Of a stretch of DNA of 64,000 bases, positions 1 through 7,701 are shown piece by piece. Source of the DNA: Priestia megaterium NBRC 15308 = ATCC 14581. Its GTDB lineage: Bacteria; Bacillota; Bacilli; Bacillales; Bacillaceae_H. Every line of letters starts with the position of its first letter. Within the stretch, counting starts at the first letter, position 1. Under the pieces are notes generated by a model that saw only the letters and a program-made list of their open reading frames with translations, was not told the DNA's origin and did no database searches. The translations under genes and the position numbers were made by a program. The stretch covers positions 868,001 through 932,000 of the forward strand of contig NZ_CP009920.1 in assembly GCF_000832985.1 (NCBI RefSeq), written 5' to 3'.

Positions 1-30
1 TTCAACGTTCGGATCTTTCTTCGACTAACA
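1..30 (-). repeat. Edge-truncated copy of terminator-bearing repeat
   Basis: The first bases closely match the gene-proximal hairpin end of the repeat copies near 1760, 38685 and 61400 (shared core CGTTCGGATCTT, then a C/T-rich run and a CTAA). It lies about 55 bases beyond the dfrA stop codon, the same placement and orientation as the other copies relative to their genes. The rest of the copy is outside the window. Confidence 0.6.
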
Positions 31-70
31 TACTTTGTCCCAGACTCGCGTTTTTTATAAACAAAAGAGA

Positions 71-556
71 TCAGCTTCGCTCGTATACGGTAAAATAATA
101 CGTGTAGGGATTTTTTTCATCTTTAATTCCTTGCTGCTTCGAAATAACTTTCCATTCGCTCAGATCAATCGCAGGAAAATGTGTATCTCCTTCAAAGGAT
201 TCTTCAATATGCGTAATATAAAGTCGGTTTGCAACGTCTAATGTTTGTTCATACAGAGTAGCTCCGCCAATCACGAAGAGCTCGTCTTCTTTTTCAGCAT
301 CTAATGCTTCTAGTTCCTCAACTGAATGAATAACGGTTGCTCCTTCTTGCTGATAATCTTTTTGACGCGTAAGAACCACATTTTCGCGATTAGGAAGCGG
401 TCGTCCAATTGATTCAAATGTTTTTCTTCCCATTACAATCGTATGACTCGTTGTGATGCGCTTGAAATACTTTAAATCTTCCGGAAGACGCCATGGCAAA
501 TCATTCTCTTTACCGATCAGCCTGTTTTGATCCATTGCGACAATGAGGGAAATCAT
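71..556 (-). CDS. dfrA: Dihydrofolate reductase
   Basis: This gene encodes 161 residues, the normal length for bacterial DHFR, which reduces dihydrofolate to tetrahydrofolate with NADPH in the cytoplasm. Visible family marks are the N-terminal [14 protein letters not shown] strand, PWRLPEDL with the catalytic acid at D27, [15 protein letters not shown] for NADPH binding, and VIGGATLY late in the protein. Its start overlaps the thyA stop by four bases, so the two form a thyA-dfrA operon with coupled translation. This makes sense because thymidylate synthase produces dihydrofolate, the DHFR substrate. A repeat-borne hairpin follows the stop codon at the window edge. Identification is secure. 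Confidence 0.97.
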   Translation of the reverse strand: MISLIVAMDQNRLIGKENDLPWRLPEDLKYFKRITTSHTIVMGRKTFESIGRPLPNRENVVLTRQKDYQQEGATVIHSVEELEALDAEKEDELFVIGGATLYEQTLDVANRLYITHIEESFEGDTHFPAIDLSEWKVISKQQGIKDEKNPYTYYFTVYERS

Positions 557-1347
557 ACGCTCACAGCTCCTTTGATGTGAGGATGCGCATTATAGTCTAC
601 TAACTCAAAGTCTTCAAATTTAAAGTCAAAAATTGATTTTACGTCTGGATTGATTTTCATTTTTGGCAAAGCATGAGGCTCACGCGTCAACTGCAGGTTT
701 ACTTGTTCAATGTGATTGCTGTAAATATGCGCATCGCCAAACGTATGAACAAAATCACCCGGCTCTAAATCACACACTTGTGCCACCATCATTGTAAGTA
801 GCGCATATGAAGCAATGTTAAACGGTACGCCTAGGAAAATATCAGCTGAACGCTGATACAATTGACAAGACAATTTGCCGTCCGCTACGTAAAACTGAAA
901 TAAGCAGTGACACGGCGGTAAAGCCATATTGTCTACATCAGACACATTCCAGGCGCTTACCATTAAGCGGCGAGAATCAGGGTTGTTTTTAATTTGATTG
1001 ATAACATTGGTAATCTGATCAATTTTTTCTCCGTCCGGCGTTGGCCATGAACGCCACTGATGCCCATACACAGGGCCAAGCTCGCCGTTTTCATCCGCCC
1101 ATTCATTCCAAATGCGCACGCCGTTATCTTGTAAATACTTAACGTTTGTATCTCCTTGTAAAAACCAAAGCAGTTCATGAATAATTGATTTTAAATGAAG
1201 TTTTTTTGTCGTTAATACCGGGAAACCTTCTTGTAAATTAAAACGCATTTGATAGCCAAATGTGCTAATTGTACCTGTTCCTGTCCGATCTTCTTTTTTT
1301 GTTCCATTTGCTAACACATGCTCGCAAAGTTCAAGATATTGTTTCAC
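553..1347 (-). CDS. thyA: Thymidylate synthase
   Basis: ThyA-family enzyme that methylates dUMP to dTMP using methylene-tetrahydrofolate and releases dihydrofolate. Motifs are [20 protein letters not shown] near the N terminus, the catalytic cysteine in [30 protein letters not shown], and a C terminus in IKGAVSV. The open frame could begin at a GTG at 1398, but no ribosome site precedes it. The GTG at 1347 follows AAAGGAAGTGTCGGAA and gives 264 residues, the usual length of the short bacterial ThyA type, so I chose it. It is the first gene of the operon with dfrA. Identity is secure; the exact start is an inference. Confidence 0.95.
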   Translation of the reverse strand: MKQYLELCEHVLANGTKKEDRTGTGTISTFGYQMRFNLQEGFPVLTTKKLHLKSIIHELLWFLQGDTNVKYLQDNGVRIWNEWADENGELGPVYGHQWRSWPTPDGEKIDQITNVINQIKNNPDSRRLMVSAWNVSDVDNMALPPCHCLFQFYVADGKLSCQLYQRSADIFLGVPFNIASYALLTMMVAQVCDLEPGDFVHTFGDAHIYSNHIEQVNLQLTREPHALPKMKINPDVKSIFDFKFEDFELVDYNAHPHIKGAVSV

Positions 1348-1525
1348 TTCCGACACTTCCTTTATTAAAAAGTCCTTTTCTATTGTATAAGTGTTCACGA
1401 GCTAAGTAAACAACTAAATCTCAGCTCATGCAGAAAAGTTTTTTATCATTTAGATACGCAATTCCCCCTAAAAAAACGAGAATGAGACCTAACAAAATCA
1501 ATTAAATAATCGAGTATGAATCGCT

Positions 1526-1770
1526 TATGACACCGCGGTTGCTCTCCGTGCAAGGCTTTGCTTTCCGCGGGCGGCTGATGAGCCTACTCGTCGCTTACAC
1601 TTGGGGGATCTCATCTGTTCCGCTTTCCCCGCAGGAGTCTTCGCCTTGCCCTCCAATCAACCGCTAGAAGCAACTAAATAGATTAAATCTACGTTCACTA
1701 TCAAAATAAAAAGATCCGAACGAGTTAGATTCTCTGCCAAGAATCTCGATTCATCGTTCGGATCTTCCTT
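1526..1770 (-). repeat. Terminator-bearing intergenic repeat, copy A
   Basis: This copy fills the 457-base gap between thyA and purU. Read on the minus strand it starts about 39 bases after the purU stop with a hairpin (arms GATCCGAACGA and TCGTTCGGATC, an inner AGATTC/GAATCT stem, then TTTTTATTTT). It continues through a GC-rich body containing GAAGACTCCTGCGGGG and CCGCCCGCGGAAAGCAAAGC. Copies B (38490-38690) and C (61150-61402) share this order. It presumably ends purU transcription. No protein is encoded. Confidence 0.8.
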
Positions 1771-1804
1771 CGGCTAAACTACTTTTTTAACAGCTTAGTC
1801 TTTG

Positions 1805-2707
1805 TTAATTAAATACAATTGTGCGGTTTTCATGCACTAAAATGCGGTCTTCTAAATGCCATTTTACAGCACGTGCGAGCACCGTGCGTTCAATTAAGCG
1901 GCCTTTTTTCTTTAAGTCATCCGCATCATCACGGTGGTTCACGCGTTCAATATCTTGTTCAATAATTGGTCCTTCATCCAAGTCGTCTGTTACATAGTGA
2001 GACGTAGCACCAATTAACTTTACACCTCGTTGATATGCGCGTTCATATGGACGTGCTCCAATGAATGCCGGTAAGAATGAATGGTGAATATTAATGATAC
2101 GATACGGATTTTCAGCCACAAAAGTCGGCGTTAAAATTTGCATATAACGCGCCAAGATAATCACGTCAATATTATAATCTTTTAATACCTGCAGCTGTTT
2201 GGCTTCTGCTTCTTGGCGAATGTCTTTTGTCGCAGGTATATGCTTAAACGGTATACCGAATGATTCAACCACTTCGCGCGCATCTTCGTGATTGCTCACA
2301 ACGACAGCAATGTCTGTCATCAAATCTCCGCTTTCCCATGCCCACAGCAGCTCTAGCAGACAATGAGGCTCTTTTGACACAAAAATAGCTGTTTTTTTCA
2401 AATTATGAGCATATGTAAACTGCCAGTTCATTGAAAATGTATTGGCAATTTTTTTGAAACTTTCTTCTAGTTTTGCTTCTTTAGCTAATAAATCCTCACA
2501 TTCAAATTCGAAACGGATAAAAAACATCCCCCCTTCGTGGTTCGTTGAATGTTGACTTGATTCTACAATATTTGCACCGTGCTCATGTAAAAACGTAGAT
2601 ACTGCCGATACAATACCCGGTTTGTCCGGACAGCTAATTAGCAGCCGACCGCGATTTTTATATTTCTCTTTATATGAAGTTAAATGTTTTTGAATATGCG
2701 ATTTCAT
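1805..2707 (-). CDS. purU: Formyltetrahydrofolate deformylase
   Basis: The 300-residue protein has an N-terminal ACT domain (about residues 20-95, starting LLISCPDKPGIVSAVS) and a C-terminal formyltransferase fold. The latter carries NIHHSFLPAFIGARPY with the catalytic histidine, then GATSHYVTDDLDEGPII. The family hydrolyses 10-formyl-THF to formate and THF and so balances one-carbon pools. The ATG follows GAGAGGGAATTAC, a good ribosome site. It appears monocistronic, apart from a possible 52-codon frame whose stop overlaps this start. The repeat-borne hairpin downstream is its likely terminator. Confidence 0.95.
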   Translation of the reverse strand: MKSHIQKHLTSYKEKYKNRGRLLISCPDKPGIVSAVSTFLHEHGANIVESSQHSTNHEGGMFFIRFEFECEDLLAKEAKLEESFKKIANTFSMNWQFTYAHNLKKTAIFVSKEPHCLLELLWAWESGDLMTDIAVVVSNHEDAREVVESFGIPFKHIPATKDIRQEAEAKQLQVLKDYNIDVIILARYMQILTPTFVAENPYRIINIHHSFLPAFIGARPYERAYQRGVKLIGATSHYVTDDLDEGPIIEQDIERVNHRDDADDLKKKGRLIERTVLARAVKWHLEDRILVHENRTIVFN

Positions 2708-2862
2708 GTAATTCCCTCTCTTTTTTTAAATATACAGACAATTGTACCATTATCCTTGTAGCGATGCGACATTGAAATAGTGCTTTGACAAAAGAAAGCT
2801 GAAACGTTTGCTTCAGCTTGTGTACTTGTTGTTTTAACATCCACTCCCATTAAATCGTTCAT
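2704..2862 (-). CDS. Possible 52-residue ORF upstream of purU
   Basis: An ATG at 2862 follows AAAGGTGAGTGA and opens a stop-free frame of 52 codons. Its TGA overlaps the purU ATG (ATGA), the arrangement seen in translational coupling. The protein starts MNDLMGVDVKTTSTQAEA and ends CIFKKREGIT; I recognise no family. Against it being real, a terminator-like hairpin (2797-2819) lies inside the frame and the 3' end of the frame is simply the purU ribosome site. It could be a leader peptide, part of a regulated leader, or chance. Confidence 0.3.
   Translation of the reverse strand: MNDLMGVDVKTTSTQAEANVSAFFCQSTISMSHRYKDNGTIVCIFKKREGIT
2797..2819 (-). terminator. Hairpin with T-rich tail in the purU leader
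   Basis: On the minus strand, arms AAGCTGAA and TTCAGCTT flank an 8-base loop and are followed by TCTTTTG. It could terminate transcripts before purU (attenuation) or end a short upstream transcript. iucC upstream already has its own stronger terminator. Confidence 0.45.
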
Positions 2863-2960
2863 TCACTCACCTTTACGTTCTACACATACCTAAAATGAGT
2901 GTTTCCTAAAGTGCTACAGCTCATCCCCTTCGCTTCCTGCTTTTGAATTAACCATAAAAA

Positions 2961-2985
2961 AGCCGCTGGCACAACACCAGCGGCT
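2961..2985 (-). terminator. Terminator of the siderophore operon
   Basis: Nine-base perfect arms (AGCCGCTGG/CCAGCGGCT) with a 7-base loop, flanked by an A-run on the left and T-run on the right. On the minus strand it follows iucC by about 10 bases and is followed by six Ts, so iucC is the last gene of the operon. Confidence 0.85.
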
Positions 2986-2993
2986 TTTCCTTA

Positions 2994-4799
2994 TTATTGA
3001 ACAGCTTTTTCACTAACTTCATGCAAGGCATTCCGTACCTTTCCATATTCACTTGCGTGAGGACGATCTCCGTCGTCTTCGTATCCGTAATCAAACATTC
3101 GATTTCGATTTAACGTTAACTTAGTAATAGTTGGACGCAATAAATCAAATAATTCAAATCTTTTCTGTAAATGTGGAAATGATGCCTGATAATGTAAAAT
3201 TTCTGCTCGTACACTTTTCCAAAAGTCCTCTTCTTCTACACCTTCATGCTCTTCTAAAATAGTCGCTAAATAGCGGAAGTGACAAATAAATAACCCTGTT
3301 AAAATAAACTGCGTCAATCCTTCTGGCTCTTCGCTGCGCAGCACTTCTTTTAATTCAAAAGATAACTGCTGCAGTTCTTCAAACGGCTGATCACTAATAT
3401 TCACGTCGTCTACAAAATCTTTCATAATAATTCGAACCGGCTTGTTATTTTTGAGAACCAGTACCGTATTTTGCCCGTGGGGGGAGAATACAGTTCCGTA
3501 TTGATACAAGTAGTGAAGTAGCGGCGGCAAAACAGCGCTGGTTAGCGCATCAATCCACTCGTTAGGAGTCAGGCCCGACCTTTTTATATATGACGAAACT
3601 AAAGCTTGTCCTTCACTGTCAACATGTAATAACGCAGCTAGCGTAATCGCACGCTCGCCTTCTTCTAACTCTTGATAAATGCTTTCACGCCAAACGACTC
3701 CAAGCATTTCTAAATACTGATAAGGTGCGTTTTTAATAGAAGCAAACGTTGGCTGAGATACGTTTAACGTAGCCACTTCGCCTAAAAGCCCTACTTTGCA
3801 CGTATCTTTTAAAAACGTGTCGCGATCTCTTATGCCTTTTATATGCTGAGTGACTTGAGGAGCAATTACCGTCCGCTCACTTGGAAGGCCTCTGTACACA
3901 AGCGTATTTAATATACTCATGGGAAGCTTCACGTGATACTTATCTCGATTTGTTGTATTCACAAATGTCCGAATCGACTGCTGAGGCAAGTATTGATCTT
4001 CACCTTCTCCTAACGGAACAATTAAATCATTTGCAATGTATTCAGCGAATAAAGGAACAATCACGTTCATCCACTGCCATTCATGGACGGGAATATAGTA
4101 ATAGTCCGCTGCTAAAAGGTCTTGGCTTGTTAATTCTTTTTCAAATTCAGCTAGCGTCTCACCGCTTATCTCCTGTTTCATAACATCATCAAAGCCGAGG
4201 GTATCTAATGAATGAAAAGAAGCAATTTGCTTCGCTACAGCAATCCATGAAAGCTGAATTTTTTGTTTTTGCTCGGGCGCAAACCGAAGATAGTCATCAT
4301 AGCCAAACCCAATGCGCCCTTTATTATACGTAATCCAAGGATGTCCCGTCATTTCACCTTCTAGCTCTGCATAATCCATATCTGCTAATTCATCCGCTGA
4401 TTTTCGATTTTGCAAATGCAAATCTGCTACTAGTGTATGAAAATATTCTTTTGCTAAGTGACCTGCAGTTGAGCTAGACATTCCTTTGTCTTCAGATAAG
4501 CTAATTAACAGCTGCAGCGCTTCTGAAAATGTAGGGGTTGACGCTTTAGATGTCAGCTTAATACTTTCTGGCAGTACAGAAAAACTGTCAAACAATCGCT
4601 GTTTCGCTTGATATGTATACGTGACGCCTCGGTGGTCTTCCCATCGATACGTGGCAAGCGCACCCTGCTTTTGCAGCTGTTTTGGCTCAATAATATTTTC
4701 ATACATGAATTCCCGCAGCATTTTAGCTAAAAGCTGGCGATTTGCTTTTTCCCATGATTGCTTATTAAATACGGAAAGATTCGTTTCTTTGATTTTCAT
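2994..4799 (-). CDS. NIS siderophore synthetase, IucC-type (second condensation)
   Basis: This 601-residue protein belongs to the IucA/IucC family of NRPS-independent siderophore synthetases. These adenylate a citrate carboxylate and couple it to an amine or hydroxylamine. Visible marks are GHPWITYNKGRIGFGYDDY near residue 150, PVHEWQWMNVIVP, SIRTFVN and HGQNTVLVLKNNKPVRIIMKDF. In the rhizobactin-type gene order this position is held by the enzyme joining the second hydroxamate arm, here presumably completing schizokinen. The ATG follows CGAGGAGAATGAAGG. The IS110 element separates it from the rest of the operon by about 1.7 kb, so its expression may be altered. The family is certain; the substrate is inferred from the cluster. 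Confidence 0.88.
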   Translation of the reverse strand: MKIKETNLSVFNKQSWEKANRQLLAKMLREFMYENIIEPKQLQKQGALATYRWEDHRGVTYTYQAKQRLFDSFSVLPESIKLTSKASTPTFSEALQLLISLSEDKGMSSSTAGHLAKEYFHTLVADLHLQNRKSADELADMDYAELEGEMTGHPWITYNKGRIGFGYDDYLRFAPEQKQKIQLSWIAVAKQIASFHSLDTLGFDDVMKQEISGETLAEFEKELTSQDLLAADYYYIPVHEWQWMNVIVPLFAEYIANDLIVPLGEGEDQYLPQQSIRTFVNTTNRDKYHVKLPMSILNTLVYRGLPSERTVIAPQVTQHIKGIRDRDTFLKDTCKVGLLGEVATLNVSQPTFASIKNAPYQYLEMLGVVWRESIYQELEEGERAITLAALLHVDSEGQALVSSYIKRSGLTPNEWIDALTSAVLPPLLHYLYQYGTVFSPHGQNTVLVLKNNKPVRIIMKDFVDDVNISDQPFEELQQLSFELKEVLRSEEPEGLTQFILTGLFICHFRYLATILEEHEGVEEEDFWKSVRAEILHYQASFPHLQKRFELFDLLRPTITKLTLNRNRMFDYGYEDDGDRPHASEYGKVRNALHEVSEKAVQ

Positions 4800-4984
4800 C
4801 CTTCATTCTCCTCGTATATTATATTTAAGCCCTATTTAGGAGCTAAGATCTGTTTCCATATTAATTAATAAACTAAATAACATATTACTTGGATGTCTCA
4901 AGATATTTCTAGATAATGATCATAGGATCATTTGGGACAATTCTTCTTTCTCCTGTGGATTAACCACAATGTAAGACTGTTTCT

Positions 4985-5150
4985 CAGTGAACGCGCGGGA
5001 CTCCCTACTCGCAGGCTGAGCAGCCTGTCATTCGAACCTAGAGGGTAGTAGCTCTATGGCGGCTTTCGAATGCAGGGGAAGCTCTGATACACGAGGTTGT
5101 TGGTCGGCGTACACACTAGAGATATCTCGAGACGTCCAAGGAAATGCCAA
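4985..5150 (+). ncRNA. Candidate IS110 bridge RNA
   Basis: About 250 bases ahead of the transposase are non-coding but strongly folded. A hairpin has arms CAGGCT/AGCCTG (5012-5027). A stem CATTCGAA/TTCGAATG (5029-5036 with 5065-5072) encloses an internal loop and an inner TAGAG/CTCTA stem (5039-5043 with 5052-5056). A further GAGATATCTC palindrome lies near 5120-5135. Stem, internal loop, stem is the layout described for bridge-RNA guide loops in IS110-group elements, where the RNA lies upstream of the recombinase. The assignment rests on family knowledge and hand folding; guides and ends were not resolved. Confidence 0.5.
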
Positions 5151-5180
5151 GTGATTCTAAATCGAAAGGAGGTCTCTCCC

Positions 5181-6410
5181 GTGAGATTATTTGTTGGTTT
5201 AGATGTAAGTTCGTTTGATATGAAAGTATGCATTTTAAATGGTGAAGGAGAAAAGCTGAATGCCTTTACCGTCACCAATGACTTACCAGGCGCGACGTTG
5301 CTTAAAGAGCTTTTATTGGACTGCATAGGCGATCAAGAAGTTGACGTCTTAAAGATTGGCTTAGAATCTACATCGGTCTATAGTTTTCACCCGTCGATGT
5401 TTCTCCATCATGATGAAGACTTAAAAGTCTTCGGTGCCAAGGTGTTTGTCATGAACCCTAAACAAATAGCTAATTTTAAGAAAAGCTATTCGGACATGAA
5501 CAAAACAGATGAAATCGATGCCTTTATCATTGCGGATTACTTACGTTTTGGACGTAACCAGATGTCAGTGGTCAAAGAAAGCCAATACGTGGCCTTACAA
5601 CAACTGACTCGGTCCCGTTACCAACTCATTCGTATGATGACAAAAGAAAAGCAGCATTTTCTTCAACACCTAAGCTATAAGTGTAATACTTTCTCTCAAG
5701 AAGTAGACTCCTCGGTCTTCGGTAACGCAATGATGGAGCTTTTCTTAGAGAAATACAGCTTGGAAGAACTAGCCCACCTACCACTGGAGGAACTAGCAGC
5801 ATTCCTTCAAGAGAAAGGGAAAAACCGATTTGGTGACCCGAAATGTGTGGCAACCTCCATTCAGAAAGCCGTGCGATCTTCGTATCGCTTGGACAAGGTA
5901 GTGGAAGATTCCATGGATGTGATACTTGGGACCTCGATCGAGGTCATTCGCACCTTCCAAAAGCAGATAAAAGAAATTGACAAAGCGATCAAAAAACTGA
6001 TGGCTGGATTGACACACACGCTTGAATCCATCCCTGGCATTGGTCCCGTATTCGCTGCGGGTATCATAGCTGAAATTGGCCAAATAGACCGGTTTGATGA
6101 TGAAGCTAAAGTAGCAAAATACGCAGGTCTATACTGGCGAAAGCATCAGTCTGGGCGCTTTACTGCCGAAGACACGTCCCTATCACGTAACGGTAACCAC
6201 TACTTGCGATATTACTTAGTTGAAGCCGCCAACTCCGTACGAAAGCAAGTTCCAGATTACCGGGATTACTACGTGAAAAAGTACAGTGAAGTACCAAAAC
6301 ATCAACACAAACGTGCACTCGTTCTAACCGCAAGAAAACTCGTGCGATTGGTGGATGCGCTACTACGCAGTCACCAACTCTTTACGCCAGAAAGGGGCGT
6401 GAAAATATGA
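5181..6410 (+). CDS. IS110-family transposase (bridge-RNA recombinase type)
   Basis: 409 residues from a GTG at 5181 preceded by GAAAGGAGGTCTCTCCC; the frame is open back to 5097 without a good ribosome site. The N-terminal RuvC-like DEDD domain shows VGLDVSSFDMKV (first D), IGLESTSVYS (E) and KTDEIDAFIIADYLRFG (D, D). The C-terminal Transposase_20 domain shows LESIPGIGPVFAAGIIAEIG, KYAGLYWRKHQSGRF, then SLSRNGNHYLRYYLVEAAN with the serine expected for catalysis. Length and architecture match complete members, so the enzyme looks intact and the element may be active. It is transcribed against the siderophore operon. Confidence 0.93.
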   Translation: MRLFVGLDVSSFDMKVCILNGEGEKLNAFTVTNDLPGATLLKELLLDCIGDQEVDVLKIGLESTSVYSFHPSMFLHHDEDLKVFGAKVFVMNPKQIANFKKSYSDMNKTDEIDAFIIADYLRFGRNQMSVVKESQYVALQQLTRSRYQLIRMMTKEKQHFLQHLSYKCNTFSQEVDSSVFGNAMMELFLEKYSLEELAHLPLEELAAFLQEKGKNRFGDPKCVATSIQKAVRSSYRLDKVVEDSMDVILGTSIEVIRTFQKQIKEIDKAIKKLMAGLTHTLESIPGIGPVFAAGIIAEIGQIDRFDDEAKVAKYAGLYWRKHQSGRFTAEDTSLSRNGNHYLRYYLVEAANSVRKQVPDYRDYYVKKYSEVPKHQHKRALVLTARKLVRLVDALLRSHQLFTPERGVKI

Positions 6411-6525
6411 CATAAAACTTGTCATCGCTACCTTTCAAATAATTTCCAGTAAATAACATTCGTTACTGGTCTAGTTTCGTGATGCTTTTTTTAAGTAAAT
6501 TGCCCTTTGATAACTTTACGTTCTT

Positions 6526-7698
6526 TCATTTTTCAGTTGACATACTACCGCAGGTCTTTACTTGTCTTAGAATAGGGATTGTTTTATTACGCAACGGCAT
6601 TACAGCGCTAGCAGCTAGCAAAGCAGCGGCACCAACTGCTAAAGGAAGCGCTAAATTTACTTTGCTGATTTCTAGTGCTAAAAGCGGTGCAATCAGCAGG
6701 GCAATATTTTGAACAGCAATAAGCCAGCTGTAATAGTAAGCAGCTCCTTCTTTGCTTTTTTGAAATAAGTAGATATCAAGTATAACCATGCTGAGATAAA
6801 ACCCGGCTCCATATAAAATTCGACTTATAATAAACATGCTGAGATGATCGGCATATGCTTGCAAACATAGCAGTAAAGCACTAGCACCCGTTACGCTATA
6901 AAAAAGCAGTATAACTTTTCCATTAAATAGCTTTGTAGGTACCGCAAGCTTTAAGACGATCGCCATAATACTCGGCATCACATATAACAAAGCGCTGCCT
7001 TGACTGCTCATGCCATATGTGCCACTTGTAAACAATGTAAAATAAGGGCGAATGACATTGTGTCCAAGGTGAAAAAAGAAAATAGCCAGCAAATAGAAAA
7101 AAATAGGCTCGTTTATACTTTGAGTGTATGCTGGTGTTTTTTCTTTTTTTAAAGATGAAGCTTTTCTTGTTACGAGCCATACGGCCAGTACCATATCAGT
7201 TAAAGCAAAGTATTGATATACTTTAAGCGGCATTTCCCATGCAATAATCGCACTTCCAAACAAGCTAGCGACAATAATAGCCGTATGAACAATAAATACA
7301 TAGGTTGTTGCAGCACCTGCCTTTTTCTGTCCATTTTTCATGCCGCCTACTAAATAGGGGTATAAAAGATATAAACTGCTTTGAAACACAAGTAATACTA
7401 ACGAAGTGGCTAAAAACCCATAAAAAGTAGAAACTTCACTCAGAATGACTTTAACTAAGGCTGTCATTAGAAGTGACGCTACGATTATATGTTTTACTTT
7501 CCACTTCTTAAGCAGCATTCCCCATAAAGGAGTCATAACAATGACCACAATCCGGCAGCAAATAATAAAAAAAGACGTCATTGCAACTCCATCCACATGG
7601 AAAGCACTTGTAAAATACTGCGGATAAAATGGTGATAATAACACTTCCGACGTCATGGTCATAAATAAACAGATAAAAACAAAGCGCGGAGAAATCAT
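6526..7698 (-). CDS. MFS transporter of the siderophore cluster
   Basis: A 390-residue hydrophobic protein with about 12 membrane segments in two halves joined by a basic loop (TRKASSLKKEKTPAY, about 180-195). This is the major facilitator layout. It starts three bases after the iucD-like stop codon, so it is cotranscribed, and its position points to export of the finished siderophore rather than an unrelated role. No direct specificity signature is visible. The IS110 element lies just downstream; the C terminus (GSMSTEK) may be native or slightly altered by the insertion. The family is sure; the substrate is inferred. Confidence 0.8.
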   Translation of the reverse strand: MISPRFVFICLFMTMTSEVLLSPFYPQYFTSAFHVDGVAMTSFFIICCRIVVIVMTPLWGMLLKKWKVKHIIVASLLMTALVKVILSEVSTFYGFLATSLVLLVFQSSLYLLYPYLVGGMKNGQKKAGAATTYVFIVHTAIIVASLFGSAIIAWEMPLKVYQYFALTDMVLAVWLVTRKASSLKKEKTPAYTQSINEPIFFYLLAIFFFHLGHNVIRPYFTLFTSGTYGMSSQGSALLYVMPSIMAIVLKLAVPTKLFNGKVILLFYSVTGASALLLCLQAYADHLSMFIISRILYGAGFYLSMVILDIYLFQKSKEGAAYYYSWLIAVQNIALLIAPLLALEISKVNLALPLAVGAAALLAASAVMPLRNKTIPILRQVKTCGSMSTEK

Positions 7699-7701
7699 CT
7701 C

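Larger units (their letters stand above)
4930..6480 (+). mobile_element. IS110-family insertion element (ends approximate)
   Basis: The element consists of a long structured non-coding left part, a DEDD transposase/recombinase gene and a short right end. It sits between the MFS gene and iucC of a minus-strand operon and is oriented against it. No terminal inverted repeats or target duplication were found by eye, as expected for the IS110 group. The ends are estimated only from the flanking genes and from the family's usual length near 1.5 kb. Confidence 0.75.

Noticed and set aside
4911-4935. Fur-like AGATAATGATCATAG between iucC and the IS element
   Set aside because: Only about 11 of 15 positions match the 7-1-7 operator, far weaker than the perfect boxes before dat and at 43393.
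5054-5326. Minus-strand 90-codon frame over the IS110 left end
   Set aside because: It overlaps the folded non-coding region and the transposase N terminus, has no ribosome site and no family features.
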